In this document: positions 7,976-16,034 of the stretch, piece after piece
How the letters are laid out: the number at the start of each line of letters is the position of its first letter
How positions within the stretch are numbered: position 1 is the stretch's first letter
Assembly (NCBI GenBank): GCA_025350445.1
Contig: JANXXV010000530.1
Location: forward strand, 1 to 21,168
Source: Bryobacteraceae bacterium
Lineage (GTDB): Bacteria > Acidobacteriota > Terriglobia > Bryobacterales > Bryobacteraceae
DNA length: 21,168 nt
Direction of reading: 5' to 3'
Notes under the pieces: model-generated
Seen by the model: the letters and a program-made list of their open reading frames with translations, nothing else
What the model was told of the DNA's origin: nothing
Database searches by the model: none
Program-made: the position numbers and the translations under genes

Positions 7976-10900
7976 TTCCGGCGGTAGTTCCGGCGGTAGT
8001 TCCAGCCGGGCATAGCCCCCGGTAAAATTCGCAGCGCCCGCACTGTGGACTCTCGCGTAATGGAAATTGCCCGGTGTCCTGCGCCTCTCGAAGCGCGATC
8101 ACCGCATCACCGGCGGCGCGCAGCGCTGTTGGACTCAGGTCAATTTCGACCGCTTCGTCCGGACGCAGGAAATAGAGCCACGCCGCACCGGGGAGCCGTC
8201 CGGTGAGTTTCTGAATCGCTAGTGCATAAATTTGCAGTTGGAGCGCATAGGCATTGGCGCGATGCTGTTCTAACGGCAGCCTCACCTGATCCGTCTTATA
8301 GTCCACGATGGTGATTTGCCCCTGGTGTTCGAACCACAAATCGATCTGCCCGCGCAGCACTACGCCGTGGATCTCCATCACGAAATCGAATTCCCGTTCC
8401 ACCTTGCCGGCGTGCGCTGCCTGCTGCCCCAAAGCACTGGCGTGAAACCGCGCGGCGAGCGAAACGGCGGTGGGCTCCGGGTTGGGGACGCCGCCACCGC
8501 CCAGCAGCGCGTGAACCTGGAGCCCGAATTCGCTGGCATCAAGCTCGCCCAGGTCCGCCGGTGGGAAGTCCTCCGCAGGGTCAAAACCGGGTGAAGTCCT
8601 CGGTTCCCAACGAAGATAGCGGGACAGATAATACTTCCGCGGGCACGCCGCCAACAGGCTCACCGACGTGACCGATGCGGAGGAATCGAACTGCTCATTG
8701 ACGAAGGGCAGCTTCAGGATTGCCGGCTTGTTCTCCTGCGTGACGGCGGATTCCACAGGCGCAATCTGTGGCGGCTGATTGGTTAGCAGCACGCGAACGC
8801 CGTCGTGATGCCGAACCTGATTCTCCGCCAGATCGCTGGTCACGCCCAGACGTGCGCAAAGAAAGCCAGCCCATTTCGGGGCGGCCTTCTTCCCCTTTGC
8901 GAAAGAAAGCACCATGTGTTCTTTGGCGCGTGTCATGGCCACATAGAGCAGCCGGTCGTCTTCTTCGCTCTGGCGGGCCTTCTGCTGCACGCTGATGGCG
9001 GAGTAGGCCGCGTCGCCAACGCCCTTCCATCCATCCGGATCCCGCCATTTCACGCCCAAGCCGAACCCTGCGGCATAGGTGATGATAGGAAACCCATTGC
9101 CTGTGCCCTTCTGCAGTGCCGGCAGAAAGACAATGGGAAATTCCAGGCCTTTCGATTTATGAATCGTCATCAGCCGCACGGCGTTGCCGAAATCGCTCGG
9201 CGGCGCTTCCGCGTCGGGCGAGAGCTTTCCGATTTTCTCCACCAGTTCGCTAAGGGAGCCTCGAAACTCCCCGCGTATCAGACTGAGGAACTTCTCCAGA
9301 TTGGCGCGGCCCCTGTCAGTGAGCGCCGATTCATAATCGGAGGAGTCAATTACGCGCCGCAGCAGCCGGTCCGGCGAAATGGAATCACGCATCAGCCGGA
9401 GTTCGGCCATTTGTTCGTGGAAGATTTCAAGCGCCCGCCGGTCTTCGGTTTCGAATTCACTGAACCGGCCGCTTAGGAATGCGTTGTGAATGGGGCCAAG
9501 CTGCCGCAGACGCCACAGGCATTCATCGCTCACACCAACCAGCGGAGAGCGCAGCACGCCGGCCAGCGCCACCTCATCGCACGGGTTCACCAGCGCGCGC
9601 AACAGCAAAACTAAATCCTTCACCTCCCGCGCTTCAAAAAATGTCCGGCCGCCAACCAGGATCGATGGAATTCCAAACTCTTCCAGCGCATCCTGCACCG
9701 GTGCCATGCCGGCATTGGTGCGGGTAAGAATTGCGATGTCGGCAAACGTCGCGGGACGTTGCGAGTCCGGCTCGCCAATCATCATGCCGCCGGCAAGCTC
9801 GGTGATCCTCTTGGCCACCCAGAGCGCTTCAATCCAGGCGGCGGCATCGGTATCTTCGGCAAACCCCGCCATTAATTCGAGACACGGCACAGGCTTCCGC
9901 GGGAACTCACGCGCTGCAGTCAGCACATGCGGGACGATGCCCGGCGAGGCGCCGGAGAAAACGTGGTTCACGCGGCTGAGCACCTCGCCACGGCTGCGGT
10001 AGTTGTCACGCAATTCGTCCACGGCCTGCTCCGCGTTTCTGATTCGATCCTGATACCCGCGGAACAACTCCGGCTCGGCATGACGGAATCGGAAGATCGA
10101 TTGATTGATATCGCCCACGGCAAAGAACTTGTTGGGACGGCGCAGCAGGTCGATCAGCTTCCACTGCAGTGGGTTGGTGTCTTGCAGCTCGTCCATCAAA
10201 ATGTAGTCGAAATCGTTCCGGATCTTTTCGCGCAGGCCCGCGTTACTCTCCAATAAATCGATGGCGCAGGTTTCCAGGTCCGCGAAATCCAACAGGGATC
10301 GACTGGATTTCAATACGCGGAAGCGCTCGCCGATATTTTGCAGCGCTTCGATGATGAGCTCGCGTTCGGCGGCGTAGAAATCGATCAGAAATTCTCCGCG
10401 CACTTGCTTGATTAGCACATCGATCTCATCGCGGCTTTCTTTCAACATGCTGTTCTTTACGAGAGCCCTCTTATCGAATGTTTTGGCGTTCAAGAGCTGG
10501 AAGTGCTCACGAGTTGGGACCGGATCCAGAGCCAGCATCTTTCCGGCCCACTCCGCGAACCTTGCATGTTCGGCTTGTTGGCCCGGAGTATTCGTTCGGA
10601 CCGGTTCCAGCAGGATGTCGCGTAACAGGCCCCGCAAACTCCGAAGCGCATTTCCGTCGCCGGGCGGTTCCAACGCGGCGGAGTTGATTGCGGCGCCCGC
10701 CACCCGCATCGCCTCGTAGATATCGATAAGAGATTCGGCAAGGTCCGGCACGCGGCCATCGCTTTTCGTTCCTACTGCCAGGGAGCCGAGGAATCGCCGC
10801 ATCCGCTCCGGGCTTTCGGCATAGATGCTTTCCAGAATCTGATCGGCCGCCTGGCGCTTCAGTACTCCGCTTACGGCCTCGTCCGCTACCTCGAAAAGCG

Positions 10901-11222
10901 GATCGATCCCCGCGGCGATGGCATTCTCTTTCAAGAGGCGTGTGCAAAAGGCGTGGATCGTGGAAACATACGCACGCTCAATGCGCTCTCGAGTCCCGTA
11001 GTCGTTGATAAAAGCGCTCACCAGGCGCTGCTTAATTTCGGTGGCAGCCTTTTCGGTGAACGTAATTGCCAGGATGCGTTTCGGTTCGATAGCAAGATCC
11101 CGAACCAGCCAACAGAACCGTTCAATCAACACGCTGGTCTTGCCTGACCCCGGCCCCGCCACCACGCACACATCCTGGTGCAGCCGGTGCGCGGCGTTAA
11201 TCTGTTTCCCGCTCAAACTCAT
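7926..11222 (-). CDS. addA: AddA-like helicase-nuclease subunit (UvrD superfamily)
   Basis: This 1098-aa subunit unwinds and degrades DNA ends ahead of RecA loading. It shows the SF1A helicase motifs: Walker A AGPGSGKT (22-29), MDELQDTN (Walker B), LMTIHKSKGLEFPIVFLP and LLYVAMTRAKE. The C-terminal RecB-type nuclease domain has GQID and VDYKTD (from about 973). Four cysteines, one in ACPRKYYL (about 860) and three in CGRCEFYRGLC (about 1061, 1064, 1071), match an iron-sulphur staple. I place the start at ATG 11222, not at the longer ORF start at 11366: a strong AGGAGG (11231-11236) lies 8 nt before it and the Walker A then sits at the usual distance. The first bases overlap the end of addB by 26 bp, so the two are coupled. 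The C-terminus ends in a short AGTT repeat tail. Confidence 0.93.
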   Translation of the reverse strand: MSLSGKQINAAHRLHQDVCVVAGPGSGKTSVLIERFCWLVRDLAIEPKRILAITFTEKAATEIKQRLVSAFINDYGTRERIERAYVSTIHAFCTRLLKENAIAAGIDPLFEVADEAVSGVLKRQAADQILESIYAESPERMRRFLGSLAVGTKSDGRVPDLAESLIDIYEAMRVAGAAINSAALEPPGDGNALRSLRGLLRDILLEPVRTNTPGQQAEHARFAEWAGKMLALDPVPTREHFQLLNAKTFDKRALVKNSMLKESRDEIDVLIKQVRGEFLIDFYAAERELIIEALQNIGERFRVLKSSRSLLDFADLETCAIDLLESNAGLREKIRNDFDYILMDELQDTNPLQWKLIDLLRRPNKFFAVGDINQSIFRFRHAEPELFRGYQDRIRNAEQAVDELRDNYRSRGEVLSRVNHVFSGASPGIVPHVLTAAREFPRKPVPCLELMAGFAEDTDAAAWIEALWVAKRITELAGGMMIGEPDSQRPATFADIAILTRTNAGMAPVQDALEEFGIPSILVGGRTFFEAREVKDLVLLLRALVNPCDEVALAGVLRSPLVGVSDECLWRLRQLGPIHNAFLSGRFSEFETEDRRALEIFHEQMAELRLMRDSISPDRLLRRVIDSSDYESALTDRGRANLEKFLSLIRGEFRGSLSELVEKIGKLSPDAEAPPSDFGNAVRLMTIHKSKGLEFPIVFLPALQKGTGNGFPIITYAAGFGLGVKWRDPDGWKGVGDAAYSAISVQQKARQSEEDDRLLYVAMTRAKEHMVLSFAKGKKAAPKWAGFLCARLGVTSDLAENQVRHHDGVRVLLTNQPPQIAPVESAVTQENKPAILKLPFVNEQFDSSASVTSVSLLAACPRKYYLSRYLRWEPRTSPGFDPAEDFPPADLGELDASEFGLQVHALLGGGGVPNPEPTAVSLAARFHASALGQQAAHAGKVEREFDFVMEIHGVVLRGQIDLWFEHQGQITIVDYKTDQVRLPLEQHRANAYALQLQIYALAIQKLTGRLPGAAWLYFLRPDEAVEIDLSPTALRAAGDAVIALREAQDTGQFPLRESPQCGRCEFYRGLCPAGTTAGTTAGTTIDTFRQPSSYEAPP
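7972..8003. repeat. Three tandem 12-bp units at the end of addA
   Basis: GTAGTTCC occurs at 7972, 7984 and 7996 with GGCG between copies, giving a period of exactly 12 bp. On the minus strand it codes for repeated Ala-Gly-Thr-Thr near the AddA C-terminus, just after the last staple cysteine. The first copy contains the TAG stop of the small anti-sigma gene. The period is a multiple of three, so copy changes would keep addA in frame. Confidence 0.85.
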
Positions 11223-13887
11223 TGCCGGCCCCTCCTCTGCCCTTCTGCGCCGCGATGGTTTCCACCCTACAGGCGATTGCGAACGAACAGTAATCGCACT
11301 TGGCGGTGTCCGCTGGAGCCGGGTTGATACGCCCGTCGTGAATCTGTCCGATGGCGGTGACCGCAACGTCGATAGACTGCCGCACGACGCCGTTCAGTGC
11401 CTCTGCACTGCATTCGTTCTTCAGGTCGGGAAATGCGCCGTCAGCCACCCAGCCGCCGAACGAGGCCTCGCCGCGGAATCCCGCGTAGACCATGCCGGCG
11501 GGTTGGCAGCCGCCGGCCCGCAACGCACGCAGATAGATTCCCCCCTGTACAAGGTGTCCCCGATCATAGGCGGCTACCAGGTCTTTGATGCCCTGCGCAC
11601 TCTTGTATTTGTAGTCCACCACCAGTGCCCTGCCCTGTTCGTCCACGTCGATGCGGTCGATTCGGCCGGTGACTGTAACGCCGCCCGGAAGCTCCATCCG
11701 GATTGCGCGTTCAAATTCGGACTTCGCGGTGCGGGGTAACTTTTTCGCAGTGGCGAAGATTTCCAGATTCCGAAGCAGTTCCGTGCGCACCGCTTCGGCG
11801 CGGTATCCGTCCGGCACTCGTACTTTCTTGCAGGCCTCCACCCACGCGGACCGGAACGCGACCGCCAGCGATTGCCCGGTACTGTACATGCGCTGCAATG
11901 TGTCGTGCGCGATGGTTCCCTGCAGCCTGGGATCGAGGCGGTCTTCCGCCGCCAATGGCGGCTCTTGCAATTGCAGCGTGGACTGAGCGAAGAACTGGAA
12001 CGGGCATTGCAGAAAAGTTTCAAGCGCGGTGGCTCTGATCGACGTGTAGCGGGACTTCAGCACCGCGCGCAGCCCCTCATCGTAAATACTCACCGTCGAG
12101 ATGGGCCGCGGCGCGCGCGCCGGCGCGGGTCTGCAACGGGCCGCGGGCTGCGGCATCAAACTATACTGTTCCCGTAGTTTCTCCAGGAAGAATGACGGCA
12201 AGTTCGCATCGCCTTTCGCATTGAGCAGTGGATAGCTGAGCACCAGCGAAGAAGTGGCGCGGCTGGTGGCAAGGTCGAAGAGAAACTGCTCTTCGTCATG
12301 CCTGTCGGAGGAAGTTCGCAGCGAGATGCCTGCTTCGCGGAGCCGCAACCGCACTGGATCGGAGAGCAAGGGGCTTTGCGAATGGTGCTTCGGAAATTGC
12401 TTTTCGAGTAGTCCGCACAGGAAGATTACAGGCAGTTTCCATTGCCGCGCTTCGTAGGCATCCATCACATGAACGACGTTGCGGCGGTTGTCCGGAATCC
12501 GCAATGTGGCGGCGTCGAGTACCGTCTTGAGCTTCTGCCAGTACTCCAAACAGACCAGGCTTTCCGCCGGATCGAGGATTGCTCCGAGTTCGTCCACACT
12601 TGCTTCGAAACCAGCCAGGGCGGCCGCCTGTGCCCGCCAGATTGCAATCCACTCCGGGGCAGCGGCGTCGCTTAGTTCCGGCGCCGGAAACAGCGCGGTA
12701 AGACCGCGGAACCTCGCCGTCCATTCGCGCGCCGTTACTGGCGCGGTCCTCCATCCTTCCAGCCGCTGCAGTTGGCCTAATATCCTTTCGTACTTGCCGT
12801 CCGCCAATAGCCGCAGCGCCGGCAGTCCTGTGTTCGGGAGTGCGGCACGAATGGCGTATTCAAACTCGCCCGCCGCGGCATCCACGGGAAGGCCGCCCTT
12901 GCCCAGCGCGGAGATTGTGGCTCCGTGCTCCCAACCGCTCAGCATCGCCTCCACCAGCGCCGCCAGAAATGCTGTAACGGGATTCTCAGCCAGCGGCCCG
13001 CCGAAGTAGAATCTCGCCGGAATCCCGAACCGTTCCAGCGCGCATCGCAGCACCTTGCCGCCGGGATGCTCACTGCGGACCACAATGCCGATCTCCCGAA
13101 ACTCGCGTCCGGCGTCCCGTTCGGCAAGAATCCGCCTGGCGATCTCCTCCGCTTCCTGGTCCGCCGTGGCCGTTGTCACCAGAACGCGGTTGACGTGGAC
13201 CGGCGCTTCGGCGTGACATGCAAGCTCCTCACACCCCATCTTCCGCAGAGCAGCCAGCGTGTCCGCGGTTCCCTTCCAGGATGGAAGCGAAAGCAGGACT
13301 TCGCTGTGCATCCCCAGGGCGCCCACAACGGCAAGTTCAGGGCGCGTGAACGAGAAGAATCCGTGGAACATTACACTGGGGAGGACGGGAACGCGCTGCG
13401 CCGCCGCCCGTAGCCGCTGTGCGGGAAAGTGCCACCCGCGCTCCGCGGCTTCGTCCTCCACGTGCCTGAAGATTGCCGTAAATTCGTTGAGCTCTCCGTG
13501 CCGCCGCAGATCCCGCGAGGAGTAACCAGCGGCGGCGAGCTCCTGAATCTGGTCCATCACCGACTTGCGGAAGCCTGGATACTTCGCGACCCTCTCAAAC
13601 TCCTGGAGCGGGATGCGGGTGAGCGTATCTTCCACCAGCAGTTCCAGAGCCGCGTTGGACACCGGCGGCAGGTCCGGAATCAGGGATTCAACGAACTTGG
13701 AGAAAGTGACGATGGCGCCCGGGCGAAAGACGAATCCCTCACGAGCGAGTTGATTCCGCGCGTGCTCCGCCATGGTATTGGTTGGGACGATGAGCCTGAA
13801 TTCGACCCGCCGGCGTAGCAACGTACGGACGCGATCGAGAATGTACCGCGTCTTTCCTGAACGCGGACGGCCGGTAAGCACTCGCAT
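11197..13887 (-). CDS. addB: AddB-like helicase-nuclease subunit with iron-sulphur staple
   Basis: This 896-aa partner of AddA begins with the short Walker A TGRPRSGKT (about residues 5-13) expected of AddB and has a degenerate helicase core (VVRSEHPGGK, VHVMDAYEARQWKLPVIFLCGL). The C-terminal nuclease domain shows GRIDRID (741-747) and VVDYKYK (from about 757). The four staple cysteines are one in LQCPFQFF (628) and three in CDYCSFAIAC (864, 867, 873), which is the arrangement known for AddB. It is shorter than the Bacillus type and closer in length to alphaproteobacterial AddB. The start is ATG 13887; the stop overlaps addA by 26 bp. A 97-aa gene lies 26 bp upstream. The order addB then addA is the common one for this complex. 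Confidence 0.92.
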   Translation of the reverse strand: MRVLTGRPRSGKTRYILDRVRTLLRRRVEFRLIVPTNTMAEHARNQLAREGFVFRPGAIVTFSKFVESLIPDLPPVSNAALELLVEDTLTRIPLQEFERVAKYPGFRKSVMDQIQELAAAGYSSRDLRRHGELNEFTAIFRHVEDEAAERGWHFPAQRLRAAAQRVPVLPSVMFHGFFSFTRPELAVVGALGMHSEVLLSLPSWKGTADTLAALRKMGCEELACHAEAPVHVNRVLVTTATADQEAEEIARRILAERDAGREFREIGIVVRSEHPGGKVLRCALERFGIPARFYFGGPLAENPVTAFLAALVEAMLSGWEHGATISALGKGGLPVDAAAGEFEYAIRAALPNTGLPALRLLADGKYERILGQLQRLEGWRTAPVTAREWTARFRGLTALFPAPELSDAAAPEWIAIWRAQAAALAGFEASVDELGAILDPAESLVCLEYWQKLKTVLDAATLRIPDNRRNVVHVMDAYEARQWKLPVIFLCGLLEKQFPKHHSQSPLLSDPVRLRLREAGISLRTSSDRHDEEQFLFDLATSRATSSLVLSYPLLNAKGDANLPSFFLEKLREQYSLMPQPAARCRPAPARAPRPISTVSIYDEGLRAVLKSRYTSIRATALETFLQCPFQFFAQSTLQLQEPPLAAEDRLDPRLQGTIAHDTLQRMYSTGQSLAVAFRSAWVEACKKVRVPDGYRAEAVRTELLRNLEIFATAKKLPRTAKSEFERAIRMELPGGVTVTGRIDRIDVDEQGRALVVDYKYKSAQGIKDLVAAYDRGHLVQGGIYLRALRAGGCQPAGMVYAGFRGEASFGGWVADGAFPDLKNECSAEALNGVVRQSIDVAVTAIGQIHDGRINPAPADTAKCDYCSFAIACRVETIAAQKGRGGAGNEFERETD

Positions 13888-13913
13888 GACTGGCCCAAGT
13901 ATACCGAGGCGTC

Positions 13914-14207
13914 CTAAGCGAGTGAAATAGCGTCGAGCATGGGGTGAATTTGAATAGTCCCGCTATCGAAGCCGGATTGCCGGAGAAGCAGCCGCAGCTC
14001 TTCCAGCCGCAACTCGTAGGCGGGGAATTCCACCACGGTCGGCCGCCCATGATAGATCTGGGGGTTAATGGGGAAACTCACGGCGGCGAGCGACTCGAGC
14101 AGGTCCTCCAGCAATCGCGGCTCAACACTCACGCGAACGGAAACCAGTTCGCCTTCTCTTCCCGACAGGGAATGTAGTTCAGAAGATGGATCTGACCGAA
14201 AGCCCAC
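13914..14207 (-). CDS. Hypothetical 97-aa protein upstream of addB
   Basis: I do not recognise this protein. It starts with GTG at 14207, supported by CTGGAGG ending 4 nt upstream, and stops 26 bp before addB, so it is probably the first gene of the addBA operon. The sequence has no signal peptide or transmembrane segment. The central part looks like a compact alpha/beta fold: VSVRVSVEPRLLEDLLESLA, then INPQIYHGRPTVVEFPAYEL, then an amphipathic RLEELRLLLRQSGF. The strand-helix-strand feel (residues 22-80) is reminiscent of small ACT-like or ferredoxin-like folds, but no motif proves this. Position suggests, without proof, a role tied to the helicase-nuclease or to the regulation of its operon. 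Confidence 0.7.
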   Translation of the reverse strand: MGFRSDPSSELHSLSGREGELVSVRVSVEPRLLEDLLESLAAVSFPINPQIYHGRPTVVEFPAYELRLEELRLLLRQSGFDSGTIQIHPMLDAISLA

Positions 14208-14237
14208 AAAACCTCCAGAGCGATTCGGCCGGAAATG

Positions 14238-14262
14238 AAAAAACCCTGGACGGAAGCCAGGG
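14238..14262 (-). terminator. Rho-independent terminator or attenuator before the addBA operon
   Basis: On the minus strand CCCTGG (14262-14257) and CCAGGG (14249-14244) form a 6-bp GC-rich stem around a 7-nt loop, followed at once by six Ts (14243-14238). It lies about 165 bp beyond the end of the sigma operon and about 30 bp before the start of the 97-aa gene. It could end the sigma operon or act as an attenuator in the leader of the addBA operon. Confidence 0.72.
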
Positions 14263-14365
14263 CCAAGACTGTCCGGAGACGTCTCGCCTTTAGCATTTTT
14301 TTACGTGGTCGCAATTAGCTGAACCCGAAACCGCTCCGGATCCTAAATTAATCCACGTCGCTACT

Positions 14366-14394
14366 ACAGTAACATCGAACGCGGCGCTTTTCAA
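14366..14394 (-). promoter_or_regulatory. Possible sigma-70 promoter for the 97-aa/addB/addA operon
   Basis: On the minus strand TTGAAA (14394-14389, five of six to consensus) is followed after 17 bp by TACTGT (14371-14366), which keeps only the TA and final T of the -10. If used, it gives a leader of about 150 nt containing the terminator-like hairpin. The weak -10 makes this tentative. Confidence 0.35.
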
Positions 14395-14426
14395 TAACAA
14401 AAACAACCGGAAAAACAACCGCGCCT

Positions 14427-14804
14427 CTAGCGGAGTTGTTTCGCTTGCAAATCCGTAAGCATGCGCACGAACTTCTGTTTCTGGTCCTCGCGCAAGAGTT
14501 TCAGGATACGATTTTTCCCGGTGGCGCGGACGTCGTCCATCTGGGCTTGGAGGGTCTGGTAGTACATCACGAAATCGTCGAGGACTATTTCAATCTCGCC
14601 GGCCTGCTGCGGCGTCAGATCGAGTTCCTTCTTGAATCGCTGGAGAGAAATTTCCCGACCGCCTTCGTTCCAAAATGGACCTGCTTTATGACGTTCCGGA
14701 GACATCCCGAAACGCGCGCCCACCGCGCCAGCCACCGCACCCGATAGGAAGACAAACAACAGAGTGTAAATAATCCGCGGATTCTTCCAGGGGACCGGAT
14801 TCAT
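14427..14804 (-). CDS. Membrane-anchored Spy/CpxP-like LTxxQ protein
   Basis: This 125-aa protein has an N-terminal transmembrane anchor (about residues 11-31) and a helical periplasmic part containing ELDLTPQQ (60-67), the LTxxQ signature of the Spy/CpxP/CnrX group. The helices then run on through FVMYYQTLQAQMDDV and LLREDQKQKF. Known relatives are periplasmic chaperones (Spy), stress sensors (CpxP) or metal sensors (CnrX). Few histidines or cysteines are present, so metal sensing is not obvious. The ATG lies 3 bp after the stop of the membrane anti-sigma gene, which makes it the third gene of the sigma operon and suggests an envelope-stress sensor acting on the anti-sigma factor (inference). 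Confidence 0.8.
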   Translation of the reverse strand: MNPVPWKNPRIIYTLLFVFLSGAVAGAVGARFGMSPERHKAGPFWNEGGREISLQRFKKELDLTPQQAGEIEIVLDDFVMYYQTLQAQMDDVRATGKNRILKLLREDQKQKFVRMLTDLQAKQLR

Positions 14805-14807
14805 CGC

Positions 14808-15275
14808 TTACTCTTGAAACGTAGCGAGGTTCACCAGTATCGCCTCGCGGTCCTTCTGCGGATCGGTTCCCACTTCAGTGGGATGCGGATCGTTGCTCAT
14901 CAGCATTTCCGGAGAGGAGTTGGCAAGTTGCTGGTCGTTGGTGGTGGTGGTGGACGAAACAAAGTAGGTACCCAGCAGCACGACGAACGTAAGCGAGGCA
15001 TATGCCAGGCGCTTGGCGAACATCGACTCGCCGAAGATGTTCCAGATCGAGGGCTTGACCTGTGTTTCGATGCGGCTCATCACGCGGGCGTAAAACGCGG
15101 CGTCCGGTACAATTTCTTCAGTGGACTTCAACAACTTGAACAGTTCCGCTTGCTTCTTCATCTCCACCGCCTCGGCGTTGCATGCCAGGCAATGCGCCAA
15201 GTGCTGTTCCACGTCCGGCAAAGAATCTCCGCCGTGCAGGTAATCTTCAATGCGTCCCTTCAAAGGCTCATGCAT
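14808..15275 (-). CDS. Membrane zf-HC2 anti-sigma factor
   Basis: This 155-aa protein has an N-terminal zinc-finger anti-sigma domain with HLAHCLAC (HxxxCxxC, about residues 25-32), a helical linker, and one transmembrane segment near 89-106 (RLAYASLTFVVLLGTYFV). A polar tail of about 50 residues rich in Thr, Asn and Asp follows and should face the periplasm. This is the standard layout of a membrane anti-sigma factor that binds its ECF sigma in the cytoplasm and releases it on an envelope signal. The start ATG 15275 has GGGGAAGAAG just upstream as Shine-Dalgarno. It lies 86 bp after the sigma gene and 3 bp before the Spy-like gene. The 86-bp gap holds two AGTGAACA repeats 10 bp apart (15289 and 15299), of unknown meaning. 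Confidence 0.88.
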   Translation of the reverse strand: MHEPLKGRIEDYLHGGDSLPDVEQHLAHCLACNAEAVEMKKQAELFKLLKSTEEIVPDAAFYARVMSRIETQVKPSIWNIFGESMFAKRLAYASLTFVVLLGTYFVSSTTTTNDQQLANSSPEMLMSNDPHPTEVGTDPQKDREAILVNLATFQE

Positions 15276-15361
15276 ATCTTCTTCCCCAAGTGAACAACAG
15301 TGAACACTGAATAGCGAATCTTTATCCGCTCTAAATCCGTTCCCACTACGCTACGTTTCCT

Positions 15362-16027
15362 TCAAGCGGTTAGCGTGCCGCCGGTGCGCATCAAGCGCTG
15401 GGCTGCCTTCAACAATTTCTGCCTCGTACGGAAAAGCTTTACCTTAATTGTATTCTCGTTCATCCCGGTCATTTGCGCCAGTTCTTCCACCGAATGACCC
15501 TCCACCTCTTTCAACATGATCAGGCTGCGGTCCTCATCCGACACTTTTGAGAGAAGCTTGCCGATCAGGTCCCGCTTTTCCAGTGTGGAATCCACGTTCG
15601 GCCGTTGATCGCGCGCAGTCTCCGAGTTCTCCATGCGCATGGCGTCTTCTTCACTGAAATCGCTCTCGTAAACCAGCTTCCGGACCCGTTTCTTGCGCAG
15701 ATAGTCGTAGCACTCATTCACAGTAATCTTGTAGATCCAGGTGAGTAGGGAACTGCGGAAATCGAAGTTGCCGATCGAGAAGTAGATTTTGGCAAACACC
15801 TGCTGGGCGATGTCTTCCGCATCGTTGTGATTGCGGAGTATGCCGTAGATGATGGAGAAGACTTTCGTCTGGTAGCGCTGGACGATTTCGCGGAACGCCA
15901 TCTCATCCCTTGCCTGGACGCGCCGGACCAGAACGGCTTCCTCAGAGTTTCGGTGATCCACTCTCGCCTTTGTACGAGTTTCCCCGCTGGTTACGGGGAA
16001 CGGAAGAACGCCGCTCAAGGTATTCAT
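15362..16027 (-). CDS. ECF-type RNA polymerase sigma factor (RpoE-like)
   Basis: This is a 221-aa sigma factor with region 2 (FREIVQRYQTKVFSIIYGIL, then DAEDIAQQVFAKIYFSIGNF and LLTWIYKITVNE) and region 4 (LSKVSDEDRSLIMLKEVEGH followed by the helix-turn-helix ELAQMTGMNENTIKVKLFRT). An acidic linker (DFSEEDAMRMENSE) separates them. The open frame extends to 16216, but the added 63 residues are basic and unlike the family, and an ECF-type promoter sits within that stretch, so I start at ATG 16027. A GTG at 15961, with AAGGCGAGA just before it, is the other candidate and would give 199 aa. It heads the sigma/anti-sigma/Spy-like operon. Positive autoregulation is suggested by the promoter. Confidence 0.9.
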   Translation of the reverse strand: MNTLSGVLPFPVTSGETRTKARVDHRNSEEAVLVRRVQARDEMAFREIVQRYQTKVFSIIYGILRNHNDAEDIAQQVFAKIYFSIGNFDFRSSLLTWIYKITVNECYDYLRKKRVRKLVYESDFSEEDAMRMENSETARDQRPNVDSTLEKRDLIGKLLSKVSDEDRSLIMLKEVEGHSVEELAQMTGMNENTIKVKLFRTRQKLLKAAQRLMRTGGTLTA

Positions 16028-16034
16028 AACACGT

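Larger units (their letters stand above)
14208..14426. other. Intergenic region between the addBA operon and the Spy-like gene
   Basis: No gene is supported in these 219 bp. From the right, on the minus strand, it holds two copies of AAAAACAACCG (plus strand, 14399-14409 and 14411-14421, 12-bp period) directly after the Spy-like stop, a possible promoter (14366-14394), the perfect palindrome GAGACGTCTC (14276-14285), a terminator-type hairpin (14238-14262), and the Shine-Dalgarno of the 97-aa gene. A 61-aa ORF crossing this region runs through the hairpin and is not credible. Confidence 0.6.

Noticed and set aside
8805..9476. 223-aa plus-strand ORF inside addA
   Set aside because: Antisense shadow of conserved helicase motifs.
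14129..14314. 61-aa minus-strand ORF before the 97-aa gene
   Set aside because: It runs through the terminator hairpin and overlaps a better supported gene in another frame.
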